Position numbers and translations under genes: made by a program
Shown here: positions 21,753-32,654 of the stretch, piece by piece
Layout of the letters: every line of letters starts with the position of its first letter
Position numbering within the stretch: position 1 is the stretch's first letter
Notes under the pieces: generated by a model
The model's database searches: none
What the model saw: only the letters and a program-made list of their open reading frames with translations
What the model was told of the DNA's origin: nothing
Origin: Gorsachius magnificus
Taxonomy: Eukaryota > Chordata > Aves > Pelecaniformes > Ardeidae
Assembly (NCBI GenBank): GCA_034008185.1
Contig: CM067082.1
Location: 88,473,684-88,537,683 of the forward strand
DNA: 64,000 bases
Reading direction: 5' to 3'

Positions 21753-24700
21753 AAACCTGTTTTTTTACTGAGCCCCTCATTTATTACCTGGAAGTTACAG
21801 CGAGTCCCCATTAGCAGATCTAATATTTACACTTACAGAGCTGCTGGCATTTTTTTTTTTTCTCAATTTAATTCTTTTTTTCAGTCCGTGTGGCTTGCCA
21901 GGGAAACAAGGCTTATCCCAGCTGTGCAGGTGTGTGCCTGAAGAGTCCGTCTGCTGTTTGGGGCTGGAGGGCTCCTGCTCTTGGGTTAATGAGCCTTAGT
22001 GGTGGCGAGACTGTCAAATTCCTGACTGCGAATAAATGCGTTGGGATTAGAACCCGGGCTCTCTGTAATCACCTCGTGGGGCTGGGGTTGACACTGGCTC
22101 TTGCACCGTGCTCTGCCTGACAGCAGGCAGCTCCAGGGGAGCAGGAGCACTGCTGGGGGCGTGGGACCACCACTGGAAAGGACTTGCTTGCCCATGCACT
22201 GGACTACCGCGGCGGTGGCCGCCTGCCTGCCCTGCGGGGGCTCGGGTGGGAGGAAGAAGCCTCGGCCCTGTGGCCAGCAGGAAGAATGGCTGCGGCCAGC
22301 CTCCTCTCTGTGTCTTATTTAGGTCCTAAACCAGACAGTGCCTCTGGGTTTTTTTATTGTCTGGGCTCCACCCTGAGGCTGGCTAGCCGGGATCCATCCG
22401 TCACATCAGGGAATACAACAATCGCACCCGTTTTTCTCCCCTCTCCAATACCCGTCCTCTCGGCTCGCGTTAGGTGAGATGTGCTCATCATCCACGCTTT
22501 AACCAGGACTGGAGGATGCTCCAGAAGTAATTGTGAGGGACAGCGGGGTGAGCCTGTCCTAGGGGAAGGAAGGAAGTGTGCTGAGAGGAGGAGAGCGTGG
22601 GGCTGGCGGGGTTTGGTGTGCGCTGCCTGCTCCTGGAGGAAGATGCAACACTGAAGATGCAGTTTCAAGGTGCAAGTACATGACAGGAGCAGTTTGTTGT
22701 AGTGTTTGGTTTTTTTTTCTAGGAAGGCTATGTACTTCAGTGGCTGCAGCGACAGGTTGCTCTAGAAGTCCGACATGTAGATGAAGAAATGCACTTCATA
22801 CAGGAGGTAATGAAAGCCTAACCTGCTGCCACAGGATGTCATGAAGATACGCTCGTGAACCTGCAGATACAGGCTCATGGAGACTTCTACAGGCAAATCC
22901 CAAGTTCATGGGATAATGAGAGGTGTAGGCAGGGCTGTATTTCCTAACATCCCTGGTCCAATGACTGCAAGCGCTAGGGAGAGCCAGGTTTGTGAGTTTA
23001 CCCTGAACAGACCCACCTGCCCGTGTTAGATTATGGGGCTGTGATCCAACAGGGAGGTTCTTACCTTCTTACGCATCGGCAGGCTGATAGCTAGAGACGC
23101 TCAGAGAACACCACCAGTAGAATATCACACATGCATGGCCCCAACTAAAAAAGCCTCCGAAGTCCAGAATGAAAAAAAAATAATATTCCTTTGTTTCGCA
23201 AAGGGCTATCGTGTTTATTGCTACAAATGACCAGCAAGGGACCAGTGTTCAGTGCAGCATGTGTGATGAGATCGCAGCCTTTCCCGCTCGCCTGGGACAC
23301 GGGGCTCTGCTTTTGGGCTTTGTGCTGCAGTCAGTAGGTGCCAGACTGTCCCAGCCCCTGTGTAGTTGTTTTCACCTGTGTAGGGAAGCTGTGGAAAGCT
23401 AATTAGTTCCTACTTGTGCAAAAGGTAGGATTTAGAAAGCCATTTTTGTTAAATTTGTGCTTTTTACCTTAAGTGCAAGGGCTAGAAACAAATCAGGTCT
23501 CAAGGACTCACTGCTGTGTGCATGGAATGAGCTTTAAAGACAGGTGCATCTCAGCTGGTGATGGGGCCACAGCTGTGGCTTTTCTGTGCATAAGGCTTGT
23601 GCCTTCACCTTTCTGTGGAGAAGAGGCATTGCTGGGGAAGGGAATGGAGAGCCTGCTGAAGTGCCCTCCTGGGAAGCTATGGATGTATTCAGGTACAAAA
23701 TGCTTATTTTGATTATCTTTTGAAAAGATGGGAACCTGAGCAATGTTTGTAGACTGTGGAGATTTTATTCTCTGTTGCTTTGCCTGGAAGCAGAGGTTGG
23801 TATTTTCTACTGAAGTTATTCCATGTAAAGTGGGTTGGGTGGGCTGCTCCAAAGATCTTGGTTTGCTGTGGAAGAGATGCCCCAGGGTCCTGTGCTGCTG
23901 CCCTAGTGTGGAACCCTGAGCAGACAAAGTTACCTGTAGCAGGGACCCTCTGGTCAGTAGCTGGTGGGGTGTAGCTGGTCCGTATGAAATACTCAAATTG
24001 TGGGCTTACCCTCTGTGCTTAGCAGAGCCTGAGGCAGGTTGATCTGTTGGAAAACCAGTAAACTGCAGGAGTCTGGGTTGCATGGTGATGGTCTGGTATC
24101 TCGTGCTGGCCTCCCAGTGGGTGCTTTCGTTTCCTCTAGGAGTAGCAGGAGCAGCTTATGGGTATCTTGATGCTTCCCTGTCTGGCTAACTGCTCACGAG
24201 CACGGTGCCCAAATGCCTGGCTGTTTGTTCCTGTGCTGCCAGCTGCCCCTGTGTTCATTGCACAGGCAGTTCCTTGCTGATGCAAGGCTTTGCTCGTGTC
24301 ATTAGATAAAGCATTGAGAATAAGCTCTTTGAGAGCTTGTTCCTAAATATTGTGAAGAGAAAAACAAAACCATGCAAACACTGTAGAAGTGAAAACTCAT
24401 TCAGCTGGATGTACGTACTTGCCACGCAAGGTACATACTGCTTGCACTTGTGTCATCCTCATCCCCATATGAGGAAAAAAAAAAAAACCCAGGCAAAAAT
24501 GGGATGGAACATATGTGCTGGTAGTGGAGAAGCAGTCAGAGTAAATGGGAAAGATCTTTTGCAAAATGTTTCTTCAGTATTAAAAGAAAGCAAACTCACT
24601 TTGTCAGAGAATCATTTTGAAACCCACGCTTCAGAATTGAATGCTGTTCAATCGCATGGGGCTCCTTTGGCCTTCCTTGGCAATTCAGCGCTTCCTGTGC

Positions 24701-26560
24701 CAAAGGATGCCCGCTCCAGATGTACAGCTGCTTAGGTCCACATCTGGCACGCACCCTCCCCGGAAATGTGTTGCTGGAGCTGTGTATTACGCTTTTGCAG
24801 CAAAGCAGGGATGTAGGCAGGATTGCTTATCAAAGGGGAGCTATGCATCACCCAAACAAGTGCCTCTGTGACCCTAAGAACGTCTGCCTGACTCTCTTGT
24901 CCGGTCCCCTGTGTTTCTCTGCCCTGGTACAAGAAAAAGCAAACTAACCAAGGCGTGCCTCGAGGCTGGGAGCTCCTAGGCAAGCCCTCCATAACTACCT
25001 GGACTCTGCCCTGCTGTGAGCTGGTGAGAAAACTGCTGGGAGAGTGGATGGAGGCAGGGAGGTGTGAGCTACCTGCGTGTCTGGCTTTTGCCCTGTCTAG
25101 GCACAGAGCGTGTTTTGGTTGATGGGGATTTAGGGCCAGGTCTGATCCCAAAGCCTGGAGGCCTGCCACCTTCCCCCTGAGCGCAGGGGGAGGTGGCAGG
25201 GCTGGGGGGATTCAGCTCGGATGTGGGCTGCGACATTTGCAGGCTTAGGCTCTGGGACTGCTCTGACCTGCTGAACCCTCGGGCCCAACACTTTGATGGT
25301 ACCGATACCGGCTTCAGGCTTGATGGGCCAAGAGGGATCCACGGGTTTCCAAGGCGTTTTAGTGTTCAGTTTGTGACTTGACCTCTGTATGCGGCTGCAC
25401 CGAGTTTTGGGAGGCAGATGTAGGTTCTGTGGGCAGGATTCATCATGCTCAAAGTTTAGGAGCCTGTGATATGGTCATTTGCAGCTTCTTGTCTCAGTTG
25501 CCCTTGGAGACCTAAGGAGACCTAATCATTGGAGCCTAGGGAGGGTTTATCTCATCCTAAAGTAGATTTAATCACACGGCTTGGTCTTTACTGAGCCTGT
25601 TTACCGCTATTCGGTTTAAAGGGGACTCTGATGATATCTCACATGCAAATGTCTTCAGGTAGGCAAGATGAATTGCATCCAGGGTCTTTCACACTGGGAG
25701 CAGAGGTGGGCTCATCCAAACCAGGGCACTTCTGAGCATCACCATCCCCACAGGATGGAGGGAGAAAGAAAGAGGCTTTCTCATTTGTAGATCTCTGTAT
25801 CTTCAGCAGCTTCCCTCCTTGGATGGAGCTGGTGGTTCTGCGTGCTGCCAACACCTGTGGGGCACGTGGATTTCCACCTTAACTCCTCAGTGTGCAGAGG
25901 CAGCTCTGCTGGGTGTGGGATGGATGTGGCAGGTCCCACGTTCACCTACTTCTGTGTGTGCACGCAGGTGAATGCGGTGCCCTGTGCAGTGCAGCCCTGC
26001 TCTAGGAACGTCCTTCTGGTCATCGTAGCGATTCCTATGAAAGTGATATAGGTTGCTGGTGGGGGGCTGTGCTCCTTCCTTAAGTAAATCTGCGAGTGGA
26101 CAACTGGAACCCATGTCTTGAGCAGCAAGGCGTGAAATGAACTGCAAGGTCACACACTGCAGAATGCATGTGCTCGTTCTCATTTATCAAAAATTAATTT
26201 CTCTTTGAAGTGTGGCATGAAGAAAAGCCAAATAAGTTAACTTCTCCCCTTCTGGAATGCAAGTTAATTACAGGTACCCGTTTCCAGCTCAAATCACCTC
26301 CTGAGATAAAAGGCTTTTGGGTGGGCTGCTCCTACCGTCCTTCATAAAAACAAAGCACGAGGTGAAAAAACAGTAAAAGTCCGTTTTTTCTTGTTCGTGG
26401 CCACTCACCCTAGTGGCTTTTTTTTTCTTTGAGCTCAGCTGGGAATAAAGGCAGACTTGAATCGCTGCACAGGGAAATGCGCTGGAGCCTCCTACCTGCC
26501 CCAAAAGGTTTAAGATGGACCTTGATTCCTTTCTGCAAGACAATCTAAATCCAGAACAGG

Positions 26561-26613
26561 CTTTTTTTTTTTTTTTTTTTTCCCCTCCTTCCTTTCCCTC
26601 TGCTCTCCTCTTT
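26561..26613. repeat. polypyrimidine tract (T20 plus C/T)
   Basis: About twenty T bases followed by a run of C/T-only sequence. This is low complexity on the + strand and could be the poly(A) side of an old - strand retrocopy, but no body of such a retrocopy was recognised. Confidence 0.85.
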
Positions 26614-27382
26614 CGGATTTTTCTGCTTGTCCTTCACTGTAACCTTCGTTTAACCACGCGTAAGTCTGCCTTTATATAAATAGCAGATGCTTCTGGGACA
26701 TTGTTATTGCGCCTTCCTGGTTGGCAATGGTTTGTGTAGCCCTGGCCACAGCGTGTGCTGAGCAGGATAAAGCTAGCCAAGTGGGAAGCTGCAAAGGGCC
26801 GCTTGGATTTGGTTTCCTGCAGCTTTGCATCAAGGGGAGAGCTCTCATCATTTTTCCTGTAATGAAGGGAAATTACAGGGAAGGAGAAAAAAATCCCACT
26901 GATCTCAGGGGACAAACACCCCCCCACACACCCCAGCAGCAAGATTTTTTCCATCCCTCCCTTGGCTGACAGCAGCTGACACCCCGTAGGCGCGAGCGTG
27001 CATGGAACCAGGGAGTCGTGATTTTTGTTCGTGCTTATGGTATCTGTAACCTTCTGGGAGCCTGCTGTGTGCGGAGGCGGTGGCAGCGGCTGCTGGTGCT
27101 GCAAAGCCAAGGCAGTGCACTGCAGATGAGCTGAGCTTTATATATCTCCTGTAGACCCGATACTTTGTGCTCCCTCATTCTGTTTGGTTTGTTGTTTTTT
27201 TTTTCCCTATAGTCAGCCTGATGTATCGAGTTGCTGCTTGTAAAGAAAAAGGTATCATGTCTCTTGGTGCTCAGCAGAGAAAAAGAAACCCCTGTCAGGG
27301 AGATGGTGCCTATGCTGAGTCCATTGCGGCTGCAGCAGTGCTCCTTGGGCGCAGGTTTTCCCAGGCCCTGGGCTTTGCCCTT

Positions 27383-27567
27383 GGCAGGGGCTTGAGCACT
27401 GGAACGGGCTGCTCAGGGAAGTGGTCGAGTCCCCAACCCTGGAGGTATTTAAAAGACGGGTAGATGAGGTGCTTAGGGACATGGTTTAGTGGTGGGGTGG
27501 CAGGGTTAGGTTAATGGTTGGTCTTGATGATCTTAAAGGTCTTTTCCAACCTAAATGATTCTATGAC
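27383..27567 (+). mobile_element. CR1 LINE 3' fragment
   Basis: Typical CR1 3' UTR: gcttgagcactggaacgggc, then tgctcagggaagtggt, aaccctggaggtatttaaaa, gatgaggtgcttagggacat, tggttggtcttgatgatctt, aaaggtcttttccaacct, ending aatgattctatga. It is well conserved and inserted on the + strand. Confidence 0.95.
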
Positions 27568-30076
27568 TCGGAGGGCTCATGGAGACGGAGAGGTCAATAG
27601 CAACAAGGCAGACTCCTATAAGGAAAAAGGACTTTGCTTGTGGGGGTGCAGAGCCAGAAGTGCCAGAAGGAGGTTCAGTACCATGTCACTCCTGCGCTCT
27701 CTGAAGTCAGCAGGTTTGGGATAAGGCTGGATTAGATGCTGCTGTTCGCTTTATCCAGGTACTCTCAAGCCTGGATTCAATGTCCTCTTTGAGTCAGAAG
27801 CACTGCTGGGAGGACTTTGCAGCACTGGATATAACAGTAGGTTAACTCTGACGTTGAAAAGCCACACACCTATATCCAGGGCTCCTCATGCAGAGAATGC
27901 TGCTGTCTAAGGTGGAATTTGGGTGCAAATAGCAAAAAGAAATTACTTGAAAAACAAAAAATCCACATTATCATGGACAGTCTCATCTCTGAGATGGAAA
28001 AAATCTCGCAGAAAAAGGGTTCTGTTGATTTAAGAGTGCTGTGTATACGTTGCTTTTGAAACTGCCAGCGTAACAGGCTAAGATGAAATGAACAGGCATG
28101 TTTCGGAGTTGGGAGGAATGCTCTGTGTCACCCCCTGAGACTGGCAAGACCCCATCTTTGCCCTGGAAATATTCCTGTCTAAATATGGACTAATGCTGTG
28201 AATGTTGTGAGAGGAGAAAGGGGCAAGGGTGTGTTAGGAACTACCTTTGGAGTAAATCCTATGAGCTTCTAAAGCCTTTTGGTTGAGACTGAGGCATCTT
28301 AAGGTGGAGCAGGCAGCCTGGAAGTGGGGTTCAACAAGGAAAAGCTGGATTTGGAGCAGGACAGCTACAGATGCTTGGCTCGTGGGCAGGGGTAAGGTGT
28401 TACCGGTGTAGCAACACCCTGAAGAGCCCTGGCAGTAGATGTGGGTGGGACATTTCTGAAATGTAGCCCAGATGCGCGTGTCGGAGAGCATCAGAAGCTC
28501 TGGAGGGTATAGGAGGTATGGGGGATGTGAAGATGCTGGGGTGTAATCTAGCATCAGGCGACGGTGCAGGAGCTTGGTTTCCTTCCCCCAGGTTGCCGTG
28601 GCTGGCACGGCAGGCAGTGGGTTTGCCACCATTGCAGCGATGCCCAGCTAACGAAAGCTCAGAAGCTGCGCGGCCCTGGCTTGCAAGAATTGGTCGAGGC
28701 AGCAGCAGGGGGTTGTGCAGTGTGGGGCGCAATGAAGCCTGTCCCTGTGTCATATGTCAGTATGAATTTGACAATTGCTCTAAAACCTGGCTGTTTCAAG
28801 GGTGGCTTTTGCGTCCCCTTTTTCCCCCTTGCTCATCACCCTGGAAGAGAAAGGAAGCATTTTTTCTAATGAATATGAATTAGTATTTACTTCATGTAAA
28901 TAAAGGAGACAAGCGTTTGCCACTAGTGTCAGACAGACTTTCCCCCCCACCCCCCCGCCCCATGCTGGACATCAGTGAGTCATGTCACACTGGCCATTAA
29001 CTTGGTTGCCAAACAGCAACAGTTTCTTGGCAACTGCGTGGGGACACTGTGGCTCAGGGAGCCGAGCAGAGAGGCTCCCATTTCTATTCTGAACCATTTT
29101 GGTTGCCTGGTCCCTCCTTTGTTGTTAGCTGAGCTGTTTAAATTTAGCAGAGGAACAAAGCGGAGCATTCTTGGGCAGCAACCCCGCGTCACCGGCCGTC
29201 CCCTCGCCAGGACGCGACGAGCCGGAGCAGGCACGTTGCTCTCAAGGCTTTCGTTGCACTTGGGCTCCCCAGCGGGAACGCCTTCCGTTGGCAGCCGAGA
29301 ACGGGCCTAAGCACAGAGCTGGTCTCAGGCTTTCTCGCTCCTCTTTGCACGCCCGGGGTGTTTGACGGGAGGTAGGGCCACGCCTCGGCAACAGCGAGAT
29401 GGGAAAGTCACTTTTGGGAAAGACTCCGCAACCCTTAAAGCCGAGTGGTTGTTTCAGATGGAACCCACGCCCAGCTAACGCTTGACTCGGCACGCAGTGA
29501 AGGAGGGTGCTTGTGCCCTTGGGTGGGGTGGGGGAAGGATGGCTGCACCCACCAAAGTTGCTCTCCCAGTTCCTGTGTGGGTCACTGGTAGATGCTGGGG
29601 AGGGGGAGCAGGCCAGAACGGGTGGACAGCCGCATCCGAGTCCTGCTGCCCCACCGTGTCGTGGGGCAGGGCTGAGAGGAGCTGCCCCCTTCGCCTCCAG
29701 CACCAGTGCCCGCGCTATGGTGAGGTGGTTCGGGGTGCAGCTCCTGCAGCAGGAACAGCCGCTGGGAATGGGGCAGGAGCGTGGCCCGGTGCGCTGTAGA
29801 CCCCGACGGTTGTATTTTGGACTTGATGCCTTGTGTAGCCGAGTTGGACAAATGCTTCACCTGCTTCTTCTGGCCAGGCAGAAGCAGCGCTCTGTCCCGC
29901 CCTCAAGTTCTCACTGCGTGCTGTAAGCACCCATCAGTGAGAAGAAGGAAAGTGAACTCCCCATTTTAGAATGGCTTTGATAGTATTGGCAAGCAGCAAT
30001 GTGCTTAGAGGACTCTGAAAACAAGAAAAAAATAAGACCAAGTGTTGCTTTTTTTTTTATATAAAAAAGCTAGTCA

Positions 30077-32144
30077 TTTAATTGTGTTAAAATGACTCTC
30101 TACGAGATAACAAACTGCAATAAGGCTTGCAATAAAGGTTCTCCTTTTGAAGCACAAACTATCAACATAACCACTAAGCTTCAAAACACTTTTTCACTTT
30201 CTAAGAATATACAGTGAAAAACAAATGGACAAGGAAATCCAAAAGAATCCCAAACACCACCAGTACAAAACAGGCTCACGTGGGTTGCAACTGGCTATCG
30301 GTTACAACAGGATAACCACCTTCCCTGGGTGTTAGGCCAGAGCCAAGCTCTGGAGCCAATTCTGGGCCAGCCAAGGTTATGCTGGTTCCTGCTGGCCCTC
30401 TTGGGAACGTTCTGCAAACTCTGGAAGCGATGTTATGGTAGCTTCGCTCTGAGACAACATGTTAAGGCTGCAAGATTTCACGCGCTGATGAAATGGTTCT
30501 GTTATCGAAGACAACAACTCCCCTTTCAGTAAGGCACGTGTTCCGGGAGAGCAAAAGGTTAGGCAGAAGTGCCCCTGGTTTAGGTGCTACTGGCCTCACG
30601 AGCGTGTATGCACCAGTGACCCGCTCGCTGATACCAACACTCAGAACGCCTCAATGGGGGCTACCTTGAATTACGCAGGGACAGTACTGTTTTGCTTTAA
30701 AAACACCAGAAATCACCTGGAATTTACCTGAGCTATTGCCCACTTTGACGCGTGGCTTCTAGTCTGAGGACCACAGGCAATGGGCGTTCTGTGCCTTGTG
30801 TTTAGGGGGTTCACAAAAGGCAATAAAGACAAAGGTTTATATGTTTTTTGGAGCGGCCAGCATACATGAAATTTCTAAAGGACTCTACCACTCCGCTAAC
30901 AATTTTTAAGGGTCTAAATTGAAAATTATGGGGTGGGATCATACTTACTGATGGAATGGCCCTATTAAATTGGGAGGTCATTTTTGGCAATAGTGTAGTG
31001 CAGAAGGACCAGCACCTATGCAACAGAATTTGGAAAAAAGCCCAACAGTTGAATGTAAGTTAGAATTGCAACAGATGCAATTAATTCCCAAGAATATGTC
31101 CTAGAAAAATAAGTGCTATTTCGTCATTAAATTTTGTGTATGCTATAGAGATGTTTAAATAGCTGTTACTTCAAATTAAGCTGTTTTCTTTCCATATGAA
31201 TTACAATTTGTACGTTAATCCCTCTGGAAGGGAGTGGTATTTCGAGACATTGCTCATCTGCAGCCTCAAAGATGAGCCCAGTGGATCCTGGGATGCTCCT
31301 GGGGTAACTCTGAGTCCATGAACAATAAGGCTTTCGAGCCTGACCGTTAAATTTAATTATCAATGCCAGGTCATACAAGGTAAACGTGTATGAATTTACG
31401 TTGCTGGGAATCCATCCACGTTTTGAAATCCCATGTTGTGCAGTTGTTAGAAACAGTGAAATTTGAATCTTAAATATATGCGATTCTGCCTTCCTCCTTC
31501 GAAGGTTCAGCTTCTTATATGGCCTAAAGATGCTTTTCTCCCAAACGTTGTATGGCTTGCTTAATGCGCTGCTTGTTGCAGTTGTGCATATATGGTACTC
31601 AGAATGATCGAATGCTGTACATAACAAAGTAACGTCAAGAGGAGAGTTACATTTCACGGAATTAACCTATAGAAAGTAATTTCTAAGAAGGGAATGGAGT
31701 TCTATGAGAACCATTACACTTGCTTCATGGATTGCTGCAAGTAGGTTTCACAACCGAGTCCATGTGCCAAAATCAAGATGGAATGAAACAAGAAGAGTGC
31801 AGCATCCAGTTAACAAATACACTGAGGAAACAGGCGGTATATGCAAAAGATACGCGCTGCTTACCCGACGCATAATTTTTAAGGTGCTTAATTGACGTTT
31901 GAGGGAATGTAGCAACATATACATATATGCAGTGTATACACATCTAAATGTGTATTAGAAACATAATACAGAACCATATATTTTCCCAGATCCCTGATTT
32001 CATTAGATTCTCTAATGTATAAGAATGTATTTAAAATACTTCATAAAAAAATCTAAAAAAAATAAATGATAGCATTTACATAAAAATAGCTCCAGTTTTT
32101 TTGCTTTTCTGCTTCGCTGCTCATGGATTGGATTCCACTGGGCT
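30077..32144 (-). other. NEDD9: NEDD9 3' UTR (probable extent)
   Basis: Downstream of the NEDD9 stop codon (32145-32147) the - strand is AT-rich, repeat-poor and non-coding for about 2 kb, similar in size to what I recall for the mammalian NEDD9 3' UTR. No AATAAA was found on the - strand in this stretch. An ATTAAA variant (complement of 30077-30082) is the best candidate signal, so the end is uncertain. A 163-codon ORF at 31166-31657 lies inside and looks like chance. Confidence 0.45.
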
Positions 32145-32654
32145 TCATAACGATGCCATTTGGACCAGTGAGAGTTTGAACAACTGTGCGTGACGGGACA
32201 GCTCTGTTACTCGGTCCACCATCTTCTGTAGGGCTGCTGTGTTGGGGTAATGCAAGGCAGCCATCTTGGTAGCCAGAACAACACTCTTCAGCAGTTCACA
32301 CAACTGGTTGCTGAAGTTCATCACTTTGTTGCATGTGTCCTGAGTTGTCACTTGCCTTGCGAGCATGTCCCCAATGAACACAAGTTTGTGAGCGCTCAAA
32401 ATGACAAATTTGCTGTGAGCCACGAAGATTCGGGGGGGCTGAGAAGCGTTGATGGAACTGAAAAAGGCGTCAATGGCATTTAGGAGGGAGTTGAAGTGAG
32501 TCTCGCATTGGTCAGAATAGAATAAAAGCAGCTGGCTGTCATGGGAGGTGGTGGTGCTGTTTGCAGTCTGGAGAGTTTGAGGTGGCTTCCATTTTGAGAT
32601 GTCATTCTCTACCGGCTTCGTGATCTCTTGCTCCAGACGTTGAAACTGATTAAT
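32145..32654 (-). CDS. NEDD9: NEDD9 exon 7: C-terminal FAT-like domain and stop
   Basis: This exon has 510 nt, 169 codons plus TGA. The acceptor is tatttgcctttcag|ATTAATCAG. It encodes INQFQRLEQEITKPVENDIS ... FYSDQCETHFNSLLNAIDAF ... PPRIFVAHSKFVILSAHKLV ... NQLCELLKSVVLATKMAALH ... ending LVQMASL. This is the conserved Cas-family C-terminal four-helix (FAT-like) domain used for dimerisation and for binding BCAR3/SH2D3-type partners. The frame is intact. Confidence 0.97.
   Translation of the reverse strand: MNQFQRLEQEITKPVENDISKWKPPQTLQTANSTTTSHDSQLLLFYSDQCETHFNSLLNAIDAFFSSINASQPPRIFVAHSKFVILSAHKLVFIGDMLARQVTTQDTCNKVMNFSNQLCELLKSVVLATKMAALHYPNTAALQKMVDRVTELSRHAQLFKLSLVQMASL

Larger units (their letters stand above)
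17546..30076. other. intergenic region between SMIM13 and NEDD9
   Basis: No exon was recognised on either strand. ORFs of 100-160 codons occur (for example - strand 23508-23996 and 26634-27110), but they lack homology I can recognise, splice context or family motifs, and the region is GC-richer than its neighbours, which lengthens chance ORFs. It contains small CR1 pieces, a nested inverted repeat (21307-21383), a pyrimidine tract (26561-26613) and a possible regulatory cluster near 28976-29034. In human this gap holds ERVFRD-1; I see nothing env-like here. Confidence 0.6.

Noticed and set aside
22020..22060. tRNA-like T-arm wording (gggattagaacccgggctct)
   Set aside because: No matching acceptor stem, D-arm or anticodon arm around it; at most a scrap of an old SINE.
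23508..23996. 162-codon ORF on the - strand in the intergenic gap
   Set aside because: No family resemblance, no splice context, low-complexity composition; GC-rich surroundings make chance ORFs of this size unsurprising.
24337..24735. 132-codon ORF on the + strand
   Set aside because: Contains a poly-lysine run from an A tract and no recognisable motif; no promoter or splice sites.
26634..27110. 158-codon ORF on the - strand
   Set aside because: Starts with a glutamine/proline low-complexity stretch and shows no domain; probably chance.
31166..31657. 163-codon ORF on the - strand below NEDD9
   Set aside because: It lies in the probable NEDD9 3' UTR, has no recognisable motif and is preceded by the true NEDD9 stop codon.
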